NCBI GenBank assembly: GCA_041287865.1
Contig: JBGGMV010000036.1
Span: 32,562-96,561 of the forward strand
Length of the DNA: 64,000 nucleotides
Direction of reading: 5' to 3'
DNA from: JAPWJZ01 sp041287865
Lineage (GTDB): Bacteria; Pseudomonadota; Alphaproteobacteria; Micavibrionales; UBA2020
The stretch's first letter is position 1; every line of letters begins with the position of its first letter. The translations under genes and the position numbers were made by a program. The notes beneath the pieces were generated by a model. The model did not search any database. It was not told the DNA's origin and was given only the letters and a program-made list of their open reading frames with translations. Positions 1 to 6,880 of the stretch are shown one piece after another.

Positions 1-660
1 GGTATCATGGTTGCCGGCACGCAGCCATGTATTCACGCTGTCGCCCTGATGCCGCATCGACAGCAGGTATTCGCCCAGCATGAAATGGTCTTCATCCGGC
101 TGGTTGTTTTCTGATTTTGAATCGAAAAAGCCGTTGAAGGTCGCGGTTGTATCCCATGTCTGCCCGCCCGCCGCCGCATTGGCGGTCAGCGCGGCGTTGC
201 CGCTATGCGGTTTTACTTTTTCGTCGCCGATCAGGTTGTCGGCCAGCAGGTAACGGTATTGGCCCTGGAACGTGCCCTCGACCGTCGTGCCCGCAATGCC
301 GCCGCCGCCGACGCGGAAAACCCATGTCTGCAATCCCTTGAACGTGCCGTCGGGCAGTTTTTCGACCAGCAGCAGGCGGTGTTCGCCGGGGCTGAGACGC
401 TGCGGCGGATCGTAGGTGACGGTCAGGCCGTTCATGGCGACAAGGCTTGTCACGTCGTCTCCGTCGAATTGCACAAAGACGTTATTCAGGCGGTCGGGTG
501 AAATCGCGCCGTCGCGGATGGTGAAGCTGATGTTCCCGTCGACGGCAAGCATGCCGCCGGGCGCGGGCGAGGTGAGGGCGGCGACGTCGGCGCGCGCAGG
601 GAGAGCGCAGGCGAGGCCGGCCAGCAAAACGCCCGTAAATAAAGCTCTTTTAGTTGACAT
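1..660 (-). CDS. Secreted protein with Ig-like domain, C-terminus beyond window
   Basis: An open frame starts at an ATG complementary to 658-660 and stays open to base 1, giving 220 codons with no stop, so the 3' part lies outside the window. The product begins MSTKRALFTGVLLAG and has a typical Sec signal peptide ending near ALPARA. Residues about 25-110 look like an Ig-like beta domain (SPAPGGMLAVDGNISF, later VTYDPPQRLSPGEHRLLLVE). A Gly/Ala/Asp-rich segment follows, with alternating hydrophobic residues (GTFQGQYRYLLADNL, MLGEYLLSMRHQGDS) that could be the start of an outer-membrane barrel. I do not recognise the family. The gene is divergent from the Gly-rich gene at 875. A minus-strand GATAAT-like -10 lies some 35-40 bases upstream of the ATG, but the promoter is not clear. 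Confidence 0.75.
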   Translation of the reverse strand, partial: MSTKRALFTGVLLAGLACALPARADVAALTSPAPGGMLAVDGNISFTIRDGAISPDRLNNVFVQFDGDDVTSLVAMNGLTVTYDPPQRLSPGEHRLLLVEKLPDGTFKGLQTWVFRVGGGGIAGTTVEGTFQGQYRYLLADNLIGDEKVKPHSGNAALTANAAAGGQTWDTTATFNGFFDSKSENNQPDEDHFMLGEYLLSMRHQGDSVNTWLRAGNHDT

Positions 661-874
661 AAAATATCTGCCCCGAAGGCCCTGAAAAACTTCCCGATTA
701 TCACCATAGGCGGCCGGATTTTGGAAGACGCAAATGGGCAACAAGACTCTGAAAAAAATGGTTAAAGGTGCAATAAATTTACAGAATGTTTGGTGCTATG
801 CAACTTGCGCCAAAAGGAGCGGGGCGGTATTGTCACGCCAGCAGATTTCAGCAGTTTTTACAGGAGACGATTCA

Positions 875-2458
875 ATGATCCGCCAGTCCCTTTTCGCCGC
901 AACCGCCATCGCGATTGTCATGGCGCTTTCTGTTCCCGCCGAAGCGCAGCTTTCCACCAAGTCGAAATCGACGACGGGTCTCGGCGCGAAGGTCGCGCCC
1001 TCCGCCAGCGTCGGAACGGACAACAAAATCCAGACGCAAACCAGCACCGGCGCCACCAAGGGCATCATCGTGCAGGGCGGTCTGACGGGCAAGGCAGCCG
1101 CTCCCGCTACGCAGGGCATCATTGTGCAAGGCGGCCTGACGGGTAAAGCGGCCAATCCCGCCAATACCGGCACGGGTCTCGGCGCGGGATCGAATTCGGG
1201 CATCCTGATCGGCAATAAACCCGCAGGCACGACGGGCATCGTCAGCCCCCGCACGCAGGGCACGACCGGTCTTGGCCTCGGCGGCAGCACCGGCGGCGCG
1301 AGCGGTCTTGGTCGCGGCGGTCTCAACGCCAGCCAGGGCGAAGCCGGCGGCAGCAGCATGGGGGATATCCGCAGCGGCGCTGCTTCGGGCGGCATGGGCG
1401 ACATTCGCGGCGGCGCGGCGTCGGGCGGCATGGGCGACATCCGTGGCGGTCTCGGCGGCGGCAGCAACACCGGCAACGGCCAGCAGGGCGTTGGCTTGGG
1501 TCCCGACGGCCAGAACACCGGCGGCGGCGGTTCGGGCAACGGTCAGGCAGGCGGGGGCTTCGGCCTCGGCGGCGGCCAGAACAACAATGGCGGCAACAGC
1601 AACCTCGGCCTCGGCGGCCACGGCCAGAATGGCGGTCAGGGTCAGGGCGGCAACAATAACGGCGGCAATAACAACAACGGCGGCCAGACCGGCGCGGTGA
1701 ACTTCACCACCCCCGGCTCGTCGCAGGGCGGCCATGGCCAAAATACGGGTGGCCAAAGTGGCGGCAACAACAACGGCGGCGGTCAGGACGACAAGAAAAA
1801 AGAAGGCGGCTTCTTCGGCGGCCTCTTTGGCGGCGGCCAGAATTCGGGCGGACAAAACCCGGGCGGCGGCAACAATAACGGCGGCCAGCACGGCGGACAG
1901 AACAACGGCGGCGGACAAAACGTCGTGTACGGCGGCGGTCAAAATTCCGGCGGCCAGAATTCCGGTGGTCAAAGCTCGGGCGGCCAGAACTCCGGTGGCC
2001 AGCAGCCTGACAAGCCGAAAGAAAACACCGGCGGCCAAACCTCGGGCGGCCAGAACAGCGGCGGTCAATCCGGCGGCGGCCAGTCGGGTGGCGGTCAATC
2101 GGGCGGCGGACAAGCTGCCGGCGGCGGCGAGAAGCCCCCGAAAGAGAAAGAAGGCGGCGGCGGCAAAGCTTCCAGCATGCCGCGTGAAGACGGCGTCGGC
2201 TCCGGCGGCGGCACGACCACGATCGGCCGCGGCGGCAGCAGCTCTGCCGGCGGCGGCGACGGTCGCGGCGAAGGCGGCAACACGGGCGGCGGCGGCAGCG
2301 GCGGCGGCTCGGGCGGCATCGACCTGCGCGGCGGCACTGTCGTGAACCCCGGCGAAGGCGTCGGCGGGGCAGGCGGCAACGTGCAGGGCAACTTCCGCGG
2401 CGGCGCGCAGGTCAACCCCGGCAACGGCGTCGAGACCGGCATTCCCGGCAGGCCGTAA
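875..2458 (+). CDS. Secreted Gly/Asn/Gln-rich low-complexity protein
   Basis: The 527-residue product starts at ATG 875, preceded by AGGAGA at 862-867. The frame is open further upstream (an ATG at 734), but only the 875 start gives a clean signal peptide: MIRQSLFAATAIAIVMALS, cleaved near PAEAQ. The mature protein is almost entirely repetitive. GIIVQGGLTGKAA occurs twice (near residues 63 and 81), MGDIRGGAASGG about three times, and a long GGQNSGGQ tract follows, interrupted by two short charged patches (DDKKKEGG and PDKPKENTGG). The C-terminus has two copies of an FRGG-x2-VNPG-type motif. There is no recognisable enzyme domain. Composition suggests an extracellular, possibly matrix- or amyloid-like protein; that is inference. 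The TAA stop shares one base with the ATG of the Nudix gene, so the two are probably translationally coupled. Confidence 0.8.
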   Translation: MIRQSLFAATAIAIVMALSVPAEAQLSTKSKSTTGLGAKVAPSASVGTDNKIQTQTSTGATKGIIVQGGLTGKAAAPATQGIIVQGGLTGKAANPANTGTGLGAGSNSGILIGNKPAGTTGIVSPRTQGTTGLGLGGSTGGASGLGRGGLNASQGEAGGSSMGDIRSGAASGGMGDIRGGAASGGMGDIRGGLGGGSNTGNGQQGVGLGPDGQNTGGGGSGNGQAGGGFGLGGGQNNNGGNSNLGLGGHGQNGGQGQGGNNNGGNNNNGGQTGAVNFTTPGSSQGGHGQNTGGQSGGNNNGGGQDDKKKEGGFFGGLFGGGQNSGGQNPGGGNNNGGQHGGQNNGGGQNVVYGGGQNSGGQNSGGQSSGGQNSGGQQPDKPKENTGGQTSGGQNSGGQSGGGQSGGGQSGGGQAAGGGEKPPKEKEGGGGKASSMPREDGVGSGGGTTTIGRGGSSSAGGGDGRGEGGNTGGGGSGGGSGGIDLRGGTVVNPGEGVGGAGGNVQGNFRGGAQVNPGNGVETGIPGRP

Positions 2459-3087
2459 TGACCAAGCCTAAACCTGCTGAATCCGCGCAGCACGCGAAGA
2501 TACTCGAGCGCAAGATGCTGTTCGACGGCTATCACAAGCTGGAGATGTTCCGCGTTCAGCCCCGTTCGCTGAAGCATGGCGGCTGGGCGGAGGAAATGCA
2601 GCGCGAGATTTTCTTCGGCAAGTCGATCGCCGTGGTGTTGCTCTACATCCCCGAAACGGATGAAATTCTGCTGAACCAGCAATTCCGCCTCGGTGCGATG
2701 ATGGCGGGGGTCGAAAACCCCTTCCTGTTCGAGTGCGCGGCGGGCGCGATCGATGAAGGCGAAACGCCCGAAGATGCTGCGAGACGCGAGGCCTTCGAGG
2801 AAACCGGCTGCGAAGTGCTGGAGCTGGAGCCGATTGGAAAGTCTTATTCCAGCCCCGGCTGCATGGCCGAGGAATTCCACATGTACATCGGCCGCATCGC
2901 CAAAGCCGAAAGCGGTATTTACGGCGAGGAACACGAGGGCGAGGAAATCAAGACCCATCTGCTGTCCTATAAATCGGTGATGAAGATGCTGGACGACGGC
3001 CATTTCGCCAATATCATTCCCGCGCTGGTGCTGAACTGGTTCGCGCGCAACCACGAACGCCTGCGTGCAAAGTGGTTGAAGTCATGA
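2458..3087 (+). CDS. Nudix hydrolase, ADP-ribose pyrophosphatase-like
   Basis: The 209-residue protein carries a full Nudix box (G-x5-E-x7-REAFEETG) at about residues 96-118, which binds the divalent metal and catalyses cleavage of nucleoside-diphosphate-X substrates. The SYSSPGCMAEEFHMYI stretch after the box matches the ADP-ribose/GDP-mannose pyrophosphatase branch of the family, where a loop Glu after the box takes part in catalysis. ADP-ribose to AMP plus ribose 5-phosphate is the likeliest reaction, but specificity cannot be settled by sight. The protein is cytoplasmic with no signal peptide. It starts inside the stop of the Gly-rich gene and its TGA overlaps the next ATG (ATGA), so it is cotranscribed with the sulfur genes downstream. 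Confidence 0.88.
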   Translation: MTKPKPAESAQHAKILERKMLFDGYHKLEMFRVQPRSLKHGGWAEEMQREIFFGKSIAVVLLYIPETDEILLNQQFRLGAMMAGVENPFLFECAAGAIDEGETPEDAARREAFEETGCEVLELEPIGKSYSSPGCMAEEFHMYIGRIAKAESGIYGEEHEGEEIKTHLLSYKSVMKMLDDGHFANIIPALVLNWFARNHERLRAKWLKS

Positions 3088-3902
3088 GCGCGCTTGTTTC
3101 CGCAGAGGAGCTGAAAGCCCTCGTCCACAATCCGAAAGTGAAGCTGCTGGACGCGAGCTACAACCTGCCGCCCACCGATTTCGTGATCGGCAACGCGGTC
3201 GAATTCGATATCGACGATGTGGCCGACCCTGTCGCGACGCTGGCGCATACGCTGCCCTCGCCCAATGTGTTTGCCGAAAAAGTTTCGGCGCTGGGTATCT
3301 CCAACGACGACCGCATCATCATCTACGATCGCATGGGCATGGCCATGGCGGCCAGCCGCGCCTGGTGGATGTTCCGCGTCTTCGGCCACGAAAATGTGCA
3401 GGTGCTGGACGGCGGCCTGCCCGCATGGCTGCTGGCCGGCGGCGAAATGCTGCCGCTGCCCGAAGTGCCGCCGGCGCCCGCCGTTTACAAGGCCGGTTTC
3501 CGCCCCGAACTGTTCCGCCGCCGCGATGAAATGGTGCGGAATTTGGAAACAAAAGAATTCACCGTGCTGGATGCGCGCGACATGCGCCGCTATACCGGCG
3601 AAGCCGCGGAAAGCCGCCCCGGCGTGGAAAGCGGCCATATTCCGGGCTCGCTCAGCCTGCCTTACGCGACGCTGTTCGACCTCGACACCGGCCACCTGAA
3701 ACAGGGCGAGGCGCTGCAGGCCGCGCTGAAATCCGCGCCCGCCGGCCCTGTCGCCATTACCTGCGGCAGCGGCGTGACGGCCTGCGTGGTCGCATTGGGA
3801 TTATACGAGTTAGGGCGCAAGGATGCGGCCGTCTATGGCGGCAGCTGGACGGAATGGGGCGGCGATCCTGCGCTGCCCAAGAAACGAGGAAACGCGCCGT
3901 GA
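3084..3902 (+). CDS. sseA: 3-mercaptopyruvate sulfurtransferase (tandem rhodanese)
   Basis: The 272-residue protein has two rhodanese domains, an inactive N-terminal one and a C-terminal one with the active-site loop CGSGVTA, the cysteine being residue 227. That loop is the mercaptopyruvate type; thiosulfate rhodaneses have CRxGx[R/T]. The enzyme moves sulfur from 3-mercaptopyruvate to a thiol acceptor and releases pyruvate. The start at 3084 is chosen because it forms an ATGA overlap with the Nudix stop; a start 12 bases upstream is in frame but less natural. The stop overlaps the GTG of the cystathionine beta-lyase gene, so two sulfur amino-acid enzymes are coupled. Confidence 0.9.
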   Translation: MSALVSAEELKALVHNPKVKLLDASYNLPPTDFVIGNAVEFDIDDVADPVATLAHTLPSPNVFAEKVSALGISNDDRIIIYDRMGMAMAASRAWWMFRVFGHENVQVLDGGLPAWLLAGGEMLPLPEVPPAPAVYKAGFRPELFRRRDEMVRNLETKEFTVLDARDMRRYTGEAAESRPGVESGHIPGSLSLPYATLFDLDTGHLKQGEALQAALKSAPAGPVAITCGSGVTACVVALGLYELGRKDAAVYGGSWTEWGGDPALPKKRGNAP

Positions 3903-5053
3903 GCAAGAAAAAGAATACAATCCTGACCCATGCGGGATCGAAGCCCGACGAATACCACGGCGCGGTGAACGTGCCGCCGCACCGCATGTCGACGATTGTC
4001 TTCAACACTTACGAAGAATTCGAAAAAGTCCCCAACGTCAAATTTTCCTATGGCCGCGCGGGCACGCCGTCGTCTGCGGCCTTCGAGGAAGGTATCGCGC
4101 TGATCGAAGGCGCCTATCGCAGCGTCGCCACCTGTTCGGGTCTCTCCGCCATTCTGACGGCGCTGATCGCCTTCGCGAAGCACGGCGACCATCTGCTGCT
4201 GCCCGATAACGTTTACGGCCCGTCGCGCAAATCATCGGAAGAGGTTTTGCGCAAATTCGGCATCGACGTCGAATATTACCCGTCGATGATTGGCGCGGGG
4301 ATTGAAAAACTGTTCAGGCCCAATACGCGCCTGCTGTTTATCGAGGCCCCCGGTTCGCTGACGTTCGAGGTTCCCGATATCGGCGCGATGGTGAATGCGG
4401 CGAAAAAATCCGGCATCAAGACCGCGATCGACAACAGCTGGGGCACGCCGCTGTTCATGAAGCCGATGGATCTGGGCATCGACGTTTCGGTCATGGCCGC
4501 CACGAAATATATCGCGGGCCATTCCGACGTAATGCTGGGCGTTGTTTCCACGACCGAAGAAGCATGGCCCGCCGTGAAACGCGCCGCGCTGATGCTGGGG
4601 CTCTGCGCCGGGTCGGAAGAATTGTATCTGGCGACGCGCGGACTGCGCACGCTCCATGTCCGCCTGCCGCACCATGAACGCACCGCCATGGAAATCGCCG
4701 GATGGCTGCGCGAACAGCCGCAGGTAAAGCGCCTGTTGCACCCCGCGTTCGACAGCTGCCCCGGCCATGAAAACTGGAAAAAATATTTCAGCGGATCGAC
4801 CAGCACCTTCAGCATCATCCTGCACGAAACGCGCCGCGACAAAATCGCCGCCATGCTGAACGGCATGGAAATCTTCCGTCTTGGATTCAGCTGGGGCGGT
4901 TTTGAATCGCTGCTCTTCCCCGAACAGCCCAAACCCATCCGCACCGCGGAAAAATGGGAAGAAACAGGTTTCTCGCTCCGCATACATTTGGGGTTGGAAG
5001 ACGTCGAAGACCTGAAAGCCGACCTCGCCGCCGGCCTGAAAAGGCTCGCCTAA
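3899..5053 (+). CDS. metC: Cystathionine beta-lyase (PLP enzyme)
   Basis: The 384-residue protein belongs to the Cys/Met-metabolism PLP family. ATKYIAGHSDVMLG contains the Schiff-base lysine (K203), and AIDNSWGTPLF carries the cofactor-binding Asp. The start THAGSKPDEYHGAVNVPP and the overall length fit cystathionine beta-lyase, which converts cystathionine to homocysteine, pyruvate and ammonia. Other members such as methionine gamma-lyase cannot be fully excluded. The start is GTG at 3899, within a GTGA overlap with the sulfurtransferase stop and preceded by a GAGGA-type ribosome site. The frame is open upstream, but those codons lie inside sseA. Confidence 0.9.
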   Translation: MSKKKNTILTHAGSKPDEYHGAVNVPPHRMSTIVFNTYEEFEKVPNVKFSYGRAGTPSSAAFEEGIALIEGAYRSVATCSGLSAILTALIAFAKHGDHLLLPDNVYGPSRKSSEEVLRKFGIDVEYYPSMIGAGIEKLFRPNTRLLFIEAPGSLTFEVPDIGAMVNAAKKSGIKTAIDNSWGTPLFMKPMDLGIDVSVMAATKYIAGHSDVMLGVVSTTEEAWPAVKRAALMLGLCAGSEELYLATRGLRTLHVRLPHHERTAMEIAGWLREQPQVKRLLHPAFDSCPGHENWKKYFSGSTSTFSIILHETRRDKIAAMLNGMEIFRLGFSWGGFESLLFPEQPKPIRTAEKWEETGFSLRIHLGLEDVEDLKADLAAGLKRLA

Positions 5054-5100
5054 ATTCAAATGATTGGATAATTTCCGGCGATTCCCGCGCAAGCATTTGC

Positions 5101-5115
5101 AATGCGTAACGCATT
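5101..5115. repeat. Perfect 15-bp palindrome
   Basis: AATGCGT and ACGCATT flank a single A. It lies 48 bases after the metC stop. It could be a transcription-factor site or a hairpin; there is no U-tract after it, so it is not a classical terminator. Confidence 0.5.
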
Positions 5116-5218
5116 ACCTGCACTTGGTTTTTCGCGGTGTGAAAGAATGTTGCGAGAAATCCGCATCGCACTATCCCTATGCATCACCGAAACATTTTCC
5201 GAGTCTGAAAAACAGCGC

Positions 5219-5248
5219 GCGTTTCAAAGCGTTTCAGAGCGTTTCATG
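5219..5248 (+). repeat. Three tandem 10-bp GCGTTTCA repeats
   Basis: Units are GCGTTTCAAA, GCGTTTCAGA and GCGTTTCATG, head to tail with no gap. The 10-bp period places each copy on the same face of the helix. A second cluster follows at 5335-5374. Confidence 0.8.
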
Positions 5249-5334
5249 GTGTCATTCAGCGCACGAAAACAGGCCGAAAACGCGCATGTTTCAGAGGTGT
5301 CATCCTGCTGAAAAACTTCCCCGATCCGGCTTAT

Positions 5335-5374
5335 GCGTTTCAGAGCGTTTCAAAGCGTTTCACGCCGTTTCATT
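5335..5374 (+). repeat. Four tandem 10-bp GCGTTTCA repeats
   Basis: Units are GCGTTTCAGA, GCGTTTCAAA, GCGTTTCACG and CCGTTTCATT. Same orientation and phase as the first cluster, starting 116 bases after it. A diverged copy (GTTTCAGAGG) lies between, near 5288. Confidence 0.8.
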
Positions 5375-5438
5375 GACCACGGGGATCAAAATTGGGAAAC
5401 TATAGATATGCTCTAAATGGGTGAGCAGTGAACCAGCT

Positions 5439-5462
5439 CCGGCCTTGAAGCCGGGGTTTTTC
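5439..5462 (+). terminator. Rho-independent terminator
   Basis: CCGGC (5439-5443) pairs with GCCGG (5450-5454) across a six-base loop, followed by GG and a run of five T. It could end a metC read-through transcript or a small RNA from the repeat region. Confidence 0.65.
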
Positions 5463-5556
5463 ATTGGGGAAAGCTCTTCCCTATAGCCATAAGCCGGCGT
5501 TTCAAGACCCAAATGGCACTTTTTTAAAAGAAATTCGTTAGGCAATACAACACCTT

Positions 5557-5591
5557 GCGGGGTGCTTTTATTTCCGCAGGGAACACCCCGC
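5557..5591. repeat. 8-bp inverted repeat upstream of macA
   Basis: GCGGGGTG (5557-5564) and CACCCCGC (5584-5591) are perfect inverted copies separated by 19 bases. It may be a second terminator stem or an operator for the efflux operon; no U-tract follows. Confidence 0.45.
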
Positions 5592-5662
5592 TGGCACGTT
5601 TAATGAATATACCTATATAGCATTCCGCCGAATTCGGCCGGATGCGCAAGGAGTTACGCATT

Positions 5663-6880
5663 ATGCCAATTGAAAGCCAGGGCAATAAAAAGTCCAGGGG
5701 CACGCGGCGCTGGGTGAAGATTTTCTTCGCCCTGATGTTGCTGCTGGCGCTCGGCTTTGGCGGATACCACCTGCATAGCAAGGGCAAGGCGGGGGAAGAG
5801 AAGAAATACACCATCGCCAAGGTTGAAACCGGCGATATCGAGGAAGTCGTGACCGCGCAGGGCAAGCTGGAACCGAAGGAATACGTCGACGTGGGCGTGC
5901 AGGTATCCGGCCAGATTAAAAAGATTTTCGTCGAGCTGGGCGACGTGGTGAAAAAGGGCGACCCCATCGCCGAGATCGACCCGAAAATCTATGAATCGAA
6001 GGTGGAGGCCGACGAGGCCCGCATCAAGACGCTGGAGGCGCAGCTGGCGCAGCAGGAGGCGCAGGTGAAACTGGCCGAACTGCAATTCAACCGCAGCAAG
6101 CAATTGATCGAAAGCAAGGCCGTGAGCCGCGACGTATACGAAAGCGCCGAAACCGCGCTGGTGGTGGCGCAGGCGGAGAAAACCGCGGTTGATGCGCAGC
6201 TGGAAGAAGCCCGCTCGACCCTCGACGGCGACAAGGCCAATTTGGGCTATACCAAGATTTTTGCGCCCATCGACGGAACGATTGTTATCGTGGATGCCAA
6301 GGAAGGCCAGACCCTGAACGCCGCGCAATCTGCCCCGCGCGTGGTGCAGATCGCCAAGCTGGATATTTTAACGGCGCGGGCGCAGGTGGCCGAGGCCGAT
6401 ATCATGCGCATTACGCCGGGCGTTGAGGTGTACTTCACCACGCTGGGCGGGCAGGGCCGCAAGTGGAAGGGCACTGTGCGTCAGGTTCTGCCCTCGCCAG
6501 AAGTGGTGAATGAAGTTGTTTTGTATAACGTTTTGCTGGACGTCGATAACGCCGACCGCGCGCTGATGACAGGCATGAGCGCGCAGATGTTCTTCGTCAT
6601 GGGCCGCGTGGACCAGAAGCCGCTGGTGCCGATTGCGGCCTTGGGCCGCCGACTAGCGAAAGACGATACGAAGGATGGCAAGGCCTACCGCGTGCTGAAA
6701 GTCGTGCGCGGCAAGAATACCGAAACGACGGTGCGCGTCGGGTTGATGAACCGCGTGATGGCCGAGGTGAAAGACGGCCTTTCATCGGGCGACGAAGTGG
6801 CGATTGAGACTTCGGGCGAAACGGATGACAAAACCAATGCCATTCCGCGCCGCATGCGCAACATGGGCGGGCGTTTGTGA
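5663..6880 (+). CDS. macA: MacA-type periplasmic adaptor of ABC tripartite efflux
   Basis: The 405-residue membrane-fusion protein has an N-terminal membrane anchor (about residues 18-38), two lipoyl half-motifs (VDVGVQVSGQIKKIFVELGD and FAPIDGTIVIVDAKEGQ) flanking an Ala/Glu/Gln-rich alpha-hairpin, then a beta-barrel domain and a membrane-proximal domain. This is the MacA layout: it joins the MacB ATPase-permease to an outer-membrane channel. I chose ATG 5663 because AAGGAG (5648-5653) lies nine bases upstream; an in-frame ATG at 5642 lies before that site and is poorer. The TGA shares one base with the macB ATG. The substrate (macrolide, peptide or siderophore) cannot be read from sequence. 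Confidence 0.9.
   Translation: MPIESQGNKKSRGTRRWVKIFFALMLLLALGFGGYHLHSKGKAGEEKKYTIAKVETGDIEEVVTAQGKLEPKEYVDVGVQVSGQIKKIFVELGDVVKKGDPIAEIDPKIYESKVEADEARIKTLEAQLAQQEAQVKLAELQFNRSKQLIESKAVSRDVYESAETALVVAQAEKTAVDAQLEEARSTLDGDKANLGYTKIFAPIDGTIVIVDAKEGQTLNAAQSAPRVVQIAKLDILTARAQVAEADIMRITPGVEVYFTTLGGQGRKWKGTVRQVLPSPEVVNEVVLYNVLLDVDNADRALMTGMSAQMFFVMGRVDQKPLVPIAALGRRLAKDDTKDGKAYRVLKVVRGKNTETTVRVGLMNRVMAEVKDGLSSGDEVAIETSGETDDKTNAIPRRMRNMGGRL

Larger units (their letters stand above)
5054..5662. other. 609-base intergenic region with repeats and a terminator
   Basis: This is the longest gene-free stretch in the window. Short open frames here have no plausible ribosome sites and their peptides simply read through the repeats. 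It holds, in order, a 15-bp palindrome (5101-5115), two clusters of 10-bp GCGTTTCA repeats (5219-5248 and 5335-5374), a Rho-independent terminator (5439-5462) and a GC-rich inverted repeat (5557-5591). AT-rich sequence around 5605-5620 (TATACCTATATAGC) may hold the macA promoter. A small untranslated RNA ending at the terminator is possible but unproven. Confidence 0.6.

Noticed and set aside
734..874. Upstream start for the Gly-rich protein at 734
   Set aside because: It would put about 47 unrelated residues before a clean signal peptide, and a good ribosome site lies just before 875.
872..2113. Long Ala-rich minus-strand frame opposite the Gly-rich gene
   Set aside because: It mirrors low-complexity coding DNA and has no plausible start or domain.
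5219..5374. CRISPR array
   Set aside because: Units are 10 bp with no spacers and no cas genes nearby.
5064..5405. Small open frames through the GCGTTTCA repeats
   Set aside because: No ribosome site; the peptides only translate the tandem repeats and differ between frames.
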